NCBI GenBank assembly: GCA_025937785.1
Contig: JAICQQ010000001.1
Location: 103,098-167,097 of the forward strand
Length of the DNA: 64,000 nucleotides
Source of the DNA: Polyangiaceae bacterium
Lineage (GTDB): Bacteria > Myxococcota_A > Polyangia > Polyangiales > Polyangiaceae
Direction: 5' to 3'
In this document: piece by piece, positions 43,554 to 52,617 of the stretch
How positions within the stretch are numbered: position 1 is the first letter of the stretch
How the letters are laid out: every line of letters begins with the position of its first letter
The notes under the pieces: model-generated
The model's database searches: none
What the model saw: the letters and a program-made list of their open reading frames with translations, nothing else
Told to the model about the DNA's origin: nothing
Translations under genes and position numbers: made by a program

Positions 43554-44743
43554 GGGCGCTCGACCACCACCGCCACGGCTTCGCCGCCGCCGATGCAGAG
43601 AGTGGCGAGGCCCCGCCGCTTGCCGTAGCGCGCGAGCGCGTGCACCAAGGTGGTGAGAATGCGCGCGCCGGTCGCGCCGATGGGATGGCCGAGGGCAACC
43701 GCGCCGCCGTGCACATTGACCCGGTCGAGCGGCACGCCCGAGAGCTCGGCGCAGGCCATGGTGACGCACGAGAACGCCTCGTTGATCTCCCACAGATCGA
43801 TGTCGGAGGGTTGGAGCTGCAACAGCTCGAGGACGCTCTTGATGGCCAGCGCTGGAGCCGTGGTGAACCACTCGGGTGCTTGCGCGGCGCTGGCGTAACC
43901 CACGATCGTGGCGAGCGGCGCCTGACCATCGAGTTGCTGTTTGCCGCGAGTGTTCGCGAGCACCAGAGCGGCGGCGCCGTCGTTGATGCTGGATGCGTTG
44001 GCTGCGGTAATGGTTCCGTCAGGCGTAAACGCGGGCTTCAGCTGCGCGAACTTTTCGGGTTTACCGCGGCCCGGTTCTTCGTCTTCGGTGACCTCGGTAC
44101 TCGATCCCTTCGGTCCGGGAATGACCACGGGCACGAGCTCGGCCTGGAAGCTGCCTTCGCGTGCGGCGCGCATCGCTCGCCCGTAGCTCTCGGTCGCGAA
44201 CGCGTCCTGCGCCTCGCGCGTGCAGCGATACTCGTCTGCGCAGAGCTCGCCGGCTCGCCCCATGTGGAAGTCGTTGTACGGATCCCACAGGCCGTCGAAG
44301 ATCATGCCGTCGACGAGCTTGCCGTCGCCCATGCGGTAGCCGGAGCGGGCCTTGTCCAGGTAGTACGGCACGCGCGACATCGCCTCCATGCCCCCGGCGA
44401 CGACGATGTCGGCGTCGCCGAGCAGCAGGCTTTTCGCACCCAGGACCACCGCTTGCAAACCCGAGCCGCAGACTTTGCCGACGGTGGTGCACGGCACCTG
44501 ATGCGGCAGACCAGCCTTCAACGCTGCCTGGCGGGCCGGCGCCTGACCGATGCCGGCAGACAGCACGTTGCCGAAGTAGACTTCGCCTACTTGGGCCGGT
44601 TTGGCGTTGGCGCGGGTCAGTGCCGCTTCGATGGCGCGTGCCCCAAGCTCGGGCGCGCTGAGCGCGGACAGCGCGCCCAAATACGAACCGATCGGCGTGC
44701 GAGCGGCGCTCATGATGTATATGGGTTCTTCGATCTTCGCCAT
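43550..44743 (-). CDS. Acetyl-CoA acetyltransferase (thiolase)
   Basis: 397 residues. Thiolase hallmarks are complete: nucleophile Cys92 in GKVCGSGLQAV, His353 in HGGAVALGHPIGATG, and Cys383 in TLCIGGGEA. It condenses two acetyl-CoA to acetoacetyl-CoA or the reverse. It is first in a four-gene overlapping operon with an unknown small protein, a FliH/SctL-like protein and an M50 protease. Metabolic meaning of this grouping is unclear. It lies 46 bases downstream of purC on the same strand. Confidence 0.95.
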   Translation of the reverse strand: MAKIEEPIYIMSAARTPIGSYLGALSALSAPELGARAIEAALTRANAKPAQVGEVYFGNVLSAGIGQAPARQAALKAGLPHQVPCTTVGKVCGSGLQAVVLGAKSLLLGDADIVVAGGMEAMSRVPYYLDKARSGYRMGDGKLVDGMIFDGLWDPYNDFHMGRAGELCADEYRCTREAQDAFATESYGRAMRAAREGSFQAELVPVVIPGPKGSSTEVTEDEEPGRGKPEKFAQLKPAFTPDGTITAANASSINDGAAALVLANTRGKQQLDGQAPLATIVGYASAAQAPEWFTTAPALAIKSVLELLQLQPSDIDLWEINEAFSCVTMACAELSGVPLDRVNVHGGAVALGHPIGATGARILTTLVHALARYGKRRGLATLCIGGGEAVAVVVERP

Positions 44744-44789
44744 GCTGCTTACAGTTCTAGCGGAGTGCTGAGTCTAGCAGGCTGCGTTG

Positions 44790-45758
44790 CTACAGCTCCA
44801 GGTTGCGTTGCATGCGCTGGATGGGCTCTTCCAGGTTGGGCACGAAGTTTTCCCCCATGATCTGTTCGACGGCTTCGATGTAGCGCAGCACTGCTTCGAC
44901 TTTGACGTCGTCCGGGATCTTAGGGATGTCGCCGTCGCCCCGGAAGCCCTGCTCCACCAGAAAGCGCCGGACGTACTCCTTGTCGAAGCTCTCGGGCGCG
45001 AGCCCTTGCTCGAAACGCTCGGCGTAGCTGGATTCGAACCAGAATCGAGAGGAATCAGGGGTGTGGATCTCGTCGATGAGGACGATTTCACCCTCGGGGG
45101 TCTTGCCGAACTCGTACTTGGTGTCGACCAGGATCAGACCGCGCGCTTTGCAGTGACGCTGCCCTTCCGCAAACAGCGCCAGCGCCAGGCGCTCGGCCGT
45201 GTCGTAATCTTCCGGCGAAATTCCGGTGCGCGCGAGGATTTCGGCGCGCGACGCGGCCTCGTCATGGCCCCCGTGCATGGCTTTGGTGGTCGGTGTGACC
45301 AGAACTTGCGGCAACCGCTCGTGCCGGCGGAGGCCGTTCGGAAGCTCGTGCCCGCAGTAGCTGCGCTCGCCGCGTTCGTAATGCACCCAGATGCTGGTCG
45401 ACGTGGTCCCCGTCAGGTAAGCGCGCACCACCATTTCGACCGGCAAAAGTTGGCATTCTCGCGCTACGAGCACGTTGGGATCGGGCACGTCGAGCAGGTG
45501 ATTTTTGGCGATGTGCTGGGTGTGTTTGAACCACCAAGCGGCGACCGCGTTGAGGATCTGCCCCTTCAACGGCAACGTTCCCAGTACGCGATCGAAGGCG
45601 CTGATGCGATCGGTGGTCACGATGAAGCGCCGGCCGCGCCCATCGCTGTAGTTGTCGCGGACCTTGCCGCGATAGCTGGTGCCCAGCTGAGGAAAGTTGG
45701 TTTCGACCAGGGGGTGTTCCAAGGCCTGTCGGACGATCTCGGCGGTAACGCTTGCCAC
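44790..45758 (-). CDS. purC: Phosphoribosylaminoimidazole-succinocarboxamide synthase
   Basis: 322 residues. SAICAR synthetase motifs: YRGKVRDNYSDG, FIVTTDRISAFD, LLPVEMVVRAYLTGTTSTS, VLIDEIHTPDSSRFW, FDKEYVRRFL. It joins aspartate to the purine intermediate CAIR using ATP. Start GTG at 45758 is chosen because the frame to 46013 adds an unrelated 85-residue extension. Divergent from the DHH-like gene, with about 120 bases between starts. Confidence 0.93.
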   Translation of the reverse strand: MASVTAEIVRQALEHPLVETNFPQLGTSYRGKVRDNYSDGRGRRFIVTTDRISAFDRVLGTLPLKGQILNAVAAWWFKHTQHIAKNHLLDVPDPNVLVARECQLLPVEMVVRAYLTGTTSTSIWVHYERGERSYCGHELPNGLRRHERLPQVLVTPTTKAMHGGHDEAASRAEILARTGISPEDYDTAERLALALFAEGQRHCKARGLILVDTKYEFGKTPEGEIVLIDEIHTPDSSRFWFESSYAERFEQGLAPESFDKEYVRRFLVEQGFRGDGDIPKIPDDVKVEAVLRYIEAVEQIMGENFVPNLEEPIQRMQRNLEL

Positions 45759-45879
45759 GGCCGGCAAGCTAGCTCTGCAGGCACGCCTCGGGTAGCCATT
45801 TCGCTCGGGAGCGCCGAAGCGCGCCAAGCCAACGGATTTTGCCGGCGCGCCGCAGCGGGACACGCTAAAGAGCCAACGA

Positions 45880-46770
45880 ATGCAGGATGTCGCTTTCGGT
45901 ACTCCGCGAAAGCTGCCCAAGGCTACGCAGCTGAAGGGGCGCGTCGTCGTGCTCGACATCGCTTTCGCGGGCGCGGGCAGCGAAGGCTTCGAGAAGGTGA
46001 CCCAGCGCTTCATCGACGATCTGGGACCCCGCCTGAGGGCCTGGGTCGATCACCACGATCACGTGGCTCATGCGCAGTATCGGAACGATCCGCGCTTCGT
46101 ACTTGCAACGAAGGCGGAACATGGAGCGTGCCCCGAGATGATCGATCGTGCTCTGGTGGAACGCGTCGGGCCCGTGGAGACCGTCGTGTGTCACACCGAC
46201 TTCGATGGGTTGGCGAGCGCTGCCAAGTGGATGCTGGGAGGTGACGAGCCGTATCCAGGGTGCGACAGCGACGCCCATGCCATCGACACGCGCCTCGGCC
46301 GCCCCAGCCGCGCAGCCGAGCGGATCGATCGCGCGCTGCGCGCTCGGCCTCGAGATACCGCGCTGATGGGGCTCGTCGTGCGGCACTTGGCGAGTCGCTT
46401 GAGTGACGCTTCGCTGTGGGCGCCCATCGACGAAGCGGCTGCGGCACTCCTGCCCATCGAGCGGGAGACGCATCGCGCCGCTACGGGGTATCGCAGACTC
46501 CCCCCCGGTGTGGCGTTGGTCGACATCACCACGGGCTTCGGGCACATCGACAAAACCCTGCTGTTGTTGCTCGGACAAGAACGGGAACCGGTCAGCGTGG
46601 TGTTGGATCGTGACAACGTGACGGTGGCGGCTCGCTTCGATAGTGGTCTGAACTTTCTCGAGCTGTTCAAGCTGAGCGGAGGCATGCCCACACGCGTTTC
46701 ACTGCCTCGCAAGCGTGAGGACGAAGTTCTACGTGCTTTGGGCGTAGATCTCGACTCGTTGGTCGTTTGA
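45880..46770 (+). CDS. DHH-type phosphoesterase-like protein with permuted motifs
   Basis: 296 residues. Motifs typical of DHH phosphoesterases are present but in changed order. The strand VVVLDIAF (about 22-29) and WVDHHDH (DHH at 57-59) come first. The motif usually found at the N-terminus, HTDFDGLASA (105-114), comes after. A DSDAHAID stretch (about 129-136) follows. The C-terminal 130 residues form a new domain that could include DHHA1-like features. It may hydrolyse a phosphodiester or pyrophosphate. Family not recognised with certainty. Confidence 0.75.
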   Translation: MQDVAFGTPRKLPKATQLKGRVVVLDIAFAGAGSEGFEKVTQRFIDDLGPRLRAWVDHHDHVAHAQYRNDPRFVLATKAEHGACPEMIDRALVERVGPVETVVCHTDFDGLASAAKWMLGGDEPYPGCDSDAHAIDTRLGRPSRAAERIDRALRARPRDTALMGLVVRHLASRLSDASLWAPIDEAAAALLPIERETHRAATGYRRLPPGVALVDITTGFGHIDKTLLLLLGQEREPVSVVLDRDNVTVAARFDSGLNFLELFKLSGGMPTRVSLPRKREDEVLRALGVDLDSLVV

Positions 46771-46919
46771 GAGCGCCCGCTCGCGTTGGTTGAACCGTAT
46801 TCGGTGGCATGGTAGGCTTCCGACAAATCCAACGAACGAGGGGGCCCGACCGGGCATGCTAGCAACTAAGAATCAACTGGGAGGCCGGTCGATCGCGGCT
46901 TCTCTCGAGGGGTGCTTGC

Positions 46920-47825
46920 GTGACAATGAATGCTGAGCGTCTTCCTGCCAAGCCGCGGGAAGTCGAGTTCCACCAGCCGGGGGTGTACCTGTGTCTGCTG
47001 GTCAACCACACGCACCGCAACCTCAGGGTCATCGATTTCAGGGCGGGACTCAGCCGCGAGAAACGTCGTCTCATCGTCGACTTTGCCGTCGCCCACCGCA
47101 TCGAGCGACTGTTCACGCTCGTCGAGCGCGACGAGGTCGCTGCATGGGTGCGCTTGGGCTTCACGCGCGAAGGCACGATTCCAGCCTTCTACAAGCGCAG
47201 CGATGCTCACGTGCTGGGCGCCCTCACCGCCTCGCTCCGGCTTTCGCACCAATCCGGGACGCGACCGGCGCTGGCACTGCGGAACGAAGCCGCGGCCGCG
47301 AGCAAACTCGACACTGCTCATCAGGAAGCGCGCAAGCTGGCGGCGTCGTGGAAGCTCTCCGCATCTGGTGTGCGGGTCGCCATCGCGCCGGAGCCCGAAG
47401 TGCAGCGCGCCAAGGCAGCGATCAAGCGCGCCGAGTGGTCACCGATCACCCTCGACGCATTTAGCAGGGGGGCCGATCAGTGGCACTACACCTGCACCGC
47501 CAAGGGCGTTCCCGGTCTGTGTGTCGCGGTCGAGAGTCAGGCCTGCTTCGACAACGCGCTGCTCGAGATCTTGGCCCGACCGCGCACCGATAAAGAGGGG
47601 CTGTGGATGGCGCGTGCGCTGGGCGAGGTGCTGAACACGCTGCGCGAGCGCGGTATCGTCAGCTGCTTTGCGATGACGCCGGTCAGCGACGTCGTGCTCG
47701 GCGCGGTGTATGCGAGGAATGGCTTTCGTCGCACCGGAATTATGAACGACCACTTGCCGGCCTCCGGTGGACGCGAGACCGCGTTTCTTTGGACGCGAAA
47801 GCTGGCGCAGCCGGACGAGCCCTGA
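46920..47825 (+). CDS. GNAT-like acyltransferase, two-domain
   Basis: 301 residues. The N-terminal half (about 15-110) has VYLCLLVNHTHRNLRVIDF and RIERLFTLVERDEVAAWVRLGFTREGTIPAFYKR, typical of GNAT-like folds with a C-terminal V-shaped strand. The second half (about 170-290) again has a GNAT-like end: VSDVVLGAVYARNGFRRTGIMNDHL. It is probably a duplicated acyltransferase. Substrate unknown. GTG at 46920 or ATG at 46926 could be the start. Confidence 0.7.
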   Translation: MTMNAERLPAKPREVEFHQPGVYLCLLVNHTHRNLRVIDFRAGLSREKRRLIVDFAVAHRIERLFTLVERDEVAAWVRLGFTREGTIPAFYKRSDAHVLGALTASLRLSHQSGTRPALALRNEAAAASKLDTAHQEARKLAASWKLSASGVRVAIAPEPEVQRAKAAIKRAEWSPITLDAFSRGADQWHYTCTAKGVPGLCVAVESQACFDNALLEILARPRTDKEGLWMARALGEVLNTLRERGIVSCFAMTPVSDVVLGAVYARNGFRRTGIMNDHLPASGGRETAFLWTRKLAQPDEP

Positions 47826-47838
47826 CAACATCCGGCGG

Positions 47839-50349
47839 GTGAAGCCCCGACTAGCATCCCGTCACGAGCAGCCTGCACCCGCGTTCCGGGGCTTCTTTGC
47901 CAGAACGCTCGTGGCCCTGCCGGCGTTGCTCGCGGGGGTTGGTGTGAGCGCCGTAGCTGCGGCAGCAACCCGCCCCCTGAGCGCACCTGCAGGCCGGGGG
48001 CAGGCGGCGCTCGGCGTCGGAGTCTACGCAGGGCAGCTGCAGCTACGCGTGTGTACGAATGCTCCCTGCGACGCAGCCGGCGGAAAGGCGCACGCGTTGC
48101 CGGCGGAGCTCGCCAAGCTCGTCGACGCGGCTGAGCTCACGTTGCTTCCCCTCGGCTCGGGGCGCCACGCCGTCCACGTCACCATCCCCGACACAGCCAA
48201 CCAGCGCGCGTACGAGCTCGTCGTGGTCGCCCCCAGCACGGGGCTCGCGCCGCTGGTGGTGTTCGAGGGCTTCACCGGTCTCGTGTCGGGGCAAGAGGGC
48301 GCGCGCGAAGGTCCCATGGTGTTCGTGTCGGAGCCGACCGAGAAGGGCGAACGCCGCGTCGTCGTCGGCAAGCAGTACGAGTCCATCTCGCTTTGCGGCA
48401 GGCCGACGGTGCTCGCGCCCAACGTCCTGAACCCTGCCGATCTCCAGTTGCACCCGGCGAAGGTGCAGCGCCTGTCGCCGGCCGAGCGTAACCAGGCGAA
48501 ACGCCTGAAGGCTGTGCGCCTACCCGATGGAGCGGCGCTGGGGCCTTCGGTATTGACGGCGCTCGGCGCGTCGAGCGCTATCGGTGCGCCACAGAATCTC
48601 ACGGACGGAAACCCGGCCACGACCTGGGCGGAAAACCGCGGCGCAGAGGGTCGGGGCGAGTTCGTCACCTTCAGCGCACCCTCGCAGCTACCGATTTCGG
48701 GTTTCGACTTCGTGGTGCGCCCGCCCGGCACTCCGCCAGGTGCGGCAGAGCCAGCGCCCGCCGGCGCCAGCGCCTCCGAGTTCTGGCTCGCGGTGCCCGA
48801 TCGGCTGTTCCACGTCGCACTCCCCGACGATGCCTGGCAGCACCCCGGCGCGGTGTATCGTGTCACGCTCGAGGCGCCGATTCGCACCGACTGCGTGGCG
48901 CTCGTGATCGAAAACACGGCCGCCAAGGGGCCTGACGCCCAGGTCACCTTCGGTGAGGTGGCGGCCGTCAGCGAGTTCGACAGCGGCGATCTGCCGGGCC
49001 TAGTGGGCGCGCTGGCGGGCGGGGGTGAGCGCGCCGAAGCCGCCAAGACGGTGTTGATGTCCGGAGGCCCCGCGGCGTTCCGTGCAGTCGCCGACGCATT
49101 CCGCTCGCTGGACGAGGGGGGGCGCCGCGTCGCGCTCGACGTGCTCGATCGCGCCGACTGTGAGCTCTCGACGCCGACCTACGTACGCGCGCTGCTCGGT
49201 CGATACGAGGCACACGCCATCCATGCACGCGATCGCATCCGGCGCTGCGGCAGAAAGAGCGCCGATTATCTGGCAAGCACCCTGCGCATCGCGCTTCCGC
49301 GGGCGCGCCCGATCCTCGCGGACGAGCTCGGCTTGATCGCGCCGGACCGCGCCGTGGCCGAGATCGCTCCGCTCCTCGACGACGACGCGGGTGCCCTCCG
49401 CAGCTTGCTGCGGGTGGCGTTCGCTCGCGCCGCTTCGGATCCGTTGGCGAAGGATGCCATCCAGAAGGTGCTCGTCGACCAGCGCCTGTCGACAGCCGCC
49501 AAGCTGGACGTGCTCCGCGCCCTGGGCGACAGCCTGGCTGATTATGGCCCTGCTGCGAGTCAGGCATTCGCGGGGCTGGCTCGGGGTAAGGATTTCCGGA
49601 CACGCTTCTTGCTGCTCGGACCTGCGGCGGCGCTGGCTCCCACGGACAAGGTGGCGCACGAGTACTTGAGCCGAGCCCTCGGCAGCGACCCGGACGCCCA
49701 CATGCGCTTCGGCGCTGCGGTTGCGGCGCAGGGATCGCCTGCGTTCACGCGCGAACTCATGGCAGCCTTCGGTGACGAGTCGGTCCGGGTGCGGCGTGCC
49801 GCCGTCGAGGGCATGGGGCGCAAGCGCGAAGCCAAAGCCGAAGCGCCGCTCATCGACCGCCTGCAGCGCGACGACTGGCCGATGGTGCGCGCCGCAGCAG
49901 CTGAAGCGCTGGCGGGTCTCGGGCCGAGCCACGCCGCCGATGCCGCGCTCGACCGTGCCATTGGAGACGAGTCGCCCTTGGTGCGGGTGCCCGTGGTGCT
50001 CGCGCTCGGCCAGCGTCGGGTGCGCACCAGCGCACCGGCGATCCGTGAGCTGCTCGAGGACGAAAAGGAAGATCCGCTGGTGCGGCGCGCCGCCGCACGC
50101 ACTTCGGGCCGGCTTTGCGACCACGCGGCGCTCGACACGCTGAGCGAGCTCGCGCAGAAGCGCGCGGACCCGCTGTTGGATCAAAACCAAAAGGGCCTCT
50201 CGCTCGCCGCCCTGGAAGCGCTCGCCACGATGGGTCCGACGGATCTGCGGCAACGCCTGAGCCCGCTGCTCGCGAAGGGCGCGGCACCCGGCGCCCGTGA
50301 GGCGGCCGAAGCCGCGCTGGCGTTGCCCGCAACCTGCCCGCGGCGCTGA
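47839..50349 (+). CDS. Secreted discoidin-like and HEAT-repeat protein
   Basis: 836 residues with a signal peptide (ending near AVAAAATRP). After a beta-rich part comes a probable discoidin (F5/8 C)-like carbohydrate-binding domain (about 235-380: LGASSAIGAPQNLTDGNPATTW, FDFVVRPPG). The C-terminal half (about 400-830) is a HEAT-type helical repeat array (RRAAVEGMGRKREAKAEAPLIDRL, VRAAAAEALAGLG). Such proteins work as scaffolds. GTG at 47839 is chosen because it precedes the signal peptide. Confidence 0.78.
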   Translation: MKPRLASRHEQPAPAFRGFFARTLVALPALLAGVGVSAVAAAATRPLSAPAGRGQAALGVGVYAGQLQLRVCTNAPCDAAGGKAHALPAELAKLVDAAELTLLPLGSGRHAVHVTIPDTANQRAYELVVVAPSTGLAPLVVFEGFTGLVSGQEGAREGPMVFVSEPTEKGERRVVVGKQYESISLCGRPTVLAPNVLNPADLQLHPAKVQRLSPAERNQAKRLKAVRLPDGAALGPSVLTALGASSAIGAPQNLTDGNPATTWAENRGAEGRGEFVTFSAPSQLPISGFDFVVRPPGTPPGAAEPAPAGASASEFWLAVPDRLFHVALPDDAWQHPGAVYRVTLEAPIRTDCVALVIENTAAKGPDAQVTFGEVAAVSEFDSGDLPGLVGALAGGGERAEAAKTVLMSGGPAAFRAVADAFRSLDEGGRRVALDVLDRADCELSTPTYVRALLGRYEAHAIHARDRIRRCGRKSADYLASTLRIALPRARPILADELGLIAPDRAVAEIAPLLDDDAGALRSLLRVAFARAASDPLAKDAIQKVLVDQRLSTAAKLDVLRALGDSLADYGPAASQAFAGLARGKDFRTRFLLLGPAAALAPTDKVAHEYLSRALGSDPDAHMRFGAAVAAQGSPAFTRELMAAFGDESVRVRRAAVEGMGRKREAKAEAPLIDRLQRDDWPMVRAAAAEALAGLGPSHAADAALDRAIGDESPLVRVPVVLALGQRRVRTSAPAIRELLEDEKEDPLVRRAAARTSGRLCDHAALDTLSELAQKRADPLLDQNQKGLSLAALEALATMGPTDLRQRLSPLLAKGAAPGAREAAEAALALPATCPRR

Positions 50350-50415
50350 GCTCTCGGTCGACGACCTGCGCTTTCGAAGACTTTTGGCGCGAGCGATGCT
50401 AGGTAGCTCGAGCCC

Positions 50416-51138
50416 GTGACCGAAGCCCCCGCCGTCCCCACCGAGCGCGTTCTTGGCCTTTCTGGAAGCCTTTTGTCAGGCGTTCTCGTGGCGTTCGTGG
50501 TCGCGCTCTTGCCAGCCATGCGGCACCCGGACCAGTTCCTGCTGCTCTGGCTCGCATGCGCCGGCTCAGGGGCGCTCGTGCTCGGGCCTGCCTGGTTCGG
50601 GGTGCGCACACTCTTGCCCGATTGGCGCTCGCTCGCCATGCTGGGCTGCGGTGTGGGCGTGGCTCTGGGTCCGATCATGCTCGTGGGCCGGCTGATCAAG
50701 ACCGCCACCCACCATCGTCCGCTCGGAGCCATGACGTATGCGGTTGTCGCCTGCGTGGGCGTCCTGTGCGCGTGGGTACTCGTGGGACGGCTGGTCCAGC
50801 TCGCGCACACGTCCGCGAGCAACGTGCTGCGGCGCGGCGCGCAGCTCGTGCTCGCGGTTCTGCTGTTGGCGTCATTCGGGATCGCGGGGCTCGGGTTTCT
50901 GGGACTAGAGTCAGCGCTGGCGTCGGTCGCGATCGACAGTGTAGCGCTGCTGGCGCTGTCGATGCTGGGCGTCAAGTTCGGTCTCGATCTCAAGCTCGGG
51001 GCGATTCCACCGCCAATCGCCTGGCTCGTGTGGGGGCTGACGGTGGGTGCCGGCGGCCTCATGAGCGCACAGCTGGGAGCGCTCGCGGCGTCCGCATCGT
51101 TGCCGCTGTCTGCGATGGCGGCGCTGTTCGCGCAGTGA
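50416..51138 (+). CDS. Multi-pass membrane protein
   Basis: 240 residues with about six hydrophobic segments (for example LSGVLVAFVVALLPAM, CGVGVALGPIMLVGRLI, YAVVACVGVLCAWVLVGRL, VLAVLLLASFGIAGLGFLGL). No family recognised. GTG start at 50416 is consistent with neighbours. About 65 bases separate it from the HEAT protein gene, so it may share its transcript. Confidence 0.72.
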   Translation: MTEAPAVPTERVLGLSGSLLSGVLVAFVVALLPAMRHPDQFLLLWLACAGSGALVLGPAWFGVRTLLPDWRSLAMLGCGVGVALGPIMLVGRLIKTATHHRPLGAMTYAVVACVGVLCAWVLVGRLVQLAHTSASNVLRRGAQLVLAVLLLASFGIAGLGFLGLESALASVAIDSVALLALSMLGVKFGLDLKLGAIPPPIAWLVWGLTVGAGGLMSAQLGALAASASLPLSAMAALFAQ

Positions 51139-51362
51139 TTGCGAACCACTGACAGCGTCCAAAAAGTTCAGCCGGGTTCGAAGCCAGTCTGGGGGCGAGT
51201 TCAGGTGAACACTTGGCACGGCCCCGCGCCGTCGCCCCGTTTCTTTGGCCGCCGTTGACGGGCGTGCGGCCCGACCTTAGCTTGCTCGAACGGTGCTTCG
51301 TTTTCATCCCCGTGCGCGCAGTCGGCGCGACTCCTCTGCCCTGCTGATCCATACTACGGTGC

Positions 51363-52604
51363 ATGGCAGGCGGTAGCACGGCCCTCGGGGCGAGGCGGCG
51401 ACGCGGCGCCTGGCAGCGACGCGGTGGCGCGCTGCTGCGGCTGCTCGCGCTGGTGCTCGCCTGGTTCGCGTGGGGCACCGCGCACGCCGCGGAGGCCGGC
51501 CTGCCGAGCACGGCGGCCGAGTCTGCGCTCAGCGAACATGCGCGCCCCGGCGATGCGCCGCACGTGCCGCTCGCTCAGCGATCACTCCCGCGCCCGCCCG
51601 ATGGCTACAACACGCACGATGGCGGTTGGGTCAGGTTCGCCTATCACCCGTCGGTGATCGACAAGGTGCAACCGCTGATCCAAGAGGCCGAGGCTTTTAA
51701 AATCGAACTTCAGGCGCGCCTCGGCCAACGCATTTTGGAAAGCGTCGATGTGCGCGTCGCGCGCACGCCGGGCGAGATGCGTTCGTTGGCGGTGCCTGGT
51801 ACCAGCGTCCCGAGCTACGCCGCCGGCCTCGCCTATTCGGAGCTGGGTCTGGTGCTGCTCACGATCCAGCCCCTGTACCCGAATTCGGAGCACAACCTGA
51901 TCGAGATTTTCAAGCACGAGCTCGTCCACGTGGCGCTGCACGACGCGGTTCTCGGTGAGCCGATCCCTCGTTGGTTCAACGAAGGGCTCGCCGTCCAACT
52001 CTCGGGTGAGAATCGAGCCACACGACTCTGGACGCTCTGGAGTGCCACGCTCTCCGAAAATCTGATCCCGCTGAACCAGCTCGAGGCAAGCTTTCCCGCC
52101 GACCCCAACAGCGCCTCGGTCGCCTACGCCGAGGCCGCCGACTTCGTGCGTTACCTGACGCGCAATCAGGAAGAGCATCGGTTTCGTGCCGCGGTGGCGC
52201 GGGTGAAAACGGGCCAGCCCTTCGTAGCAGCGCTCGGTGATGCTTACGGCAGTGAGATCAGCACGCTCGAATACGAGTGGCTCGAAGACGTGGCGCGTCG
52301 CTACACCTTTTGGCCGGTGCTCTTCAGCAGCACGGTGATCTGGATGGGCGTGCTCGGTCTACTCGTGTGGGGCTGGCGTCGTCGCAAGGCACGCAGCGCC
52401 GTCACCCTGGCGCGCTGGGCGCGCGAAGAGGCTCGCGAGGATGCGCAGCGCGAGCGCGAGGTCGTCGAAGAAACGCCGCCGCGCGTGCACATCGTGTTGA
52501 CGCGCCCGACCGAATCCGAGGTCCCCGAGATCGGTGCCGGGCGCGGCGGTCAAGCCGATGTGCCCAAGGTGGAGCACGACGGCCGCTGGCACACGCTGCA
52601 TTGA
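51363..52604 (+). CDS. Peptidase-MA-like membrane metalloprotease
   Basis: 413 residues: signal sequence (about 20-42), a gluzincin-type peptidase domain (about 85-300) with H185-E186-x-x-H189 (HELVH) and the third-ligand Glu in RWFNEGLAVQL, a membrane helix (about 318-335), and a charged tail. It resembles the peptidase domain of the TPR lipoprotein at 12 kb. Likely faces the periplasm. Substrate unknown. Confidence 0.85.
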   Translation: MAGGSTALGARRRRGAWQRRGGALLRLLALVLAWFAWGTAHAAEAGLPSTAAESALSEHARPGDAPHVPLAQRSLPRPPDGYNTHDGGWVRFAYHPSVIDKVQPLIQEAEAFKIELQARLGQRILESVDVRVARTPGEMRSLAVPGTSVPSYAAGLAYSELGLVLLTIQPLYPNSEHNLIEIFKHELVHVALHDAVLGEPIPRWFNEGLAVQLSGENRATRLWTLWSATLSENLIPLNQLEASFPADPNSASVAYAEAADFVRYLTRNQEEHRFRAAVARVKTGQPFVAALGDAYGSEISTLEYEWLEDVARRYTFWPVLFSSTVIWMGVLGLLVWGWRRRKARSAVTLARWAREEAREDAQREREVVEETPPRVHIVLTRPTESEVPEIGAGRGGQADVPKVEHDGRWHTLH

Positions 52605-52617
52605 AGCACAGCGGGTG

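Noticed and set aside
42643..43929. A 428-codon open frame on the minus strand
   Set aside because: Only its last 224 codons read like a protein. The rest is antisense and shadow of the thiolase, so the GTG at 43317 is used.
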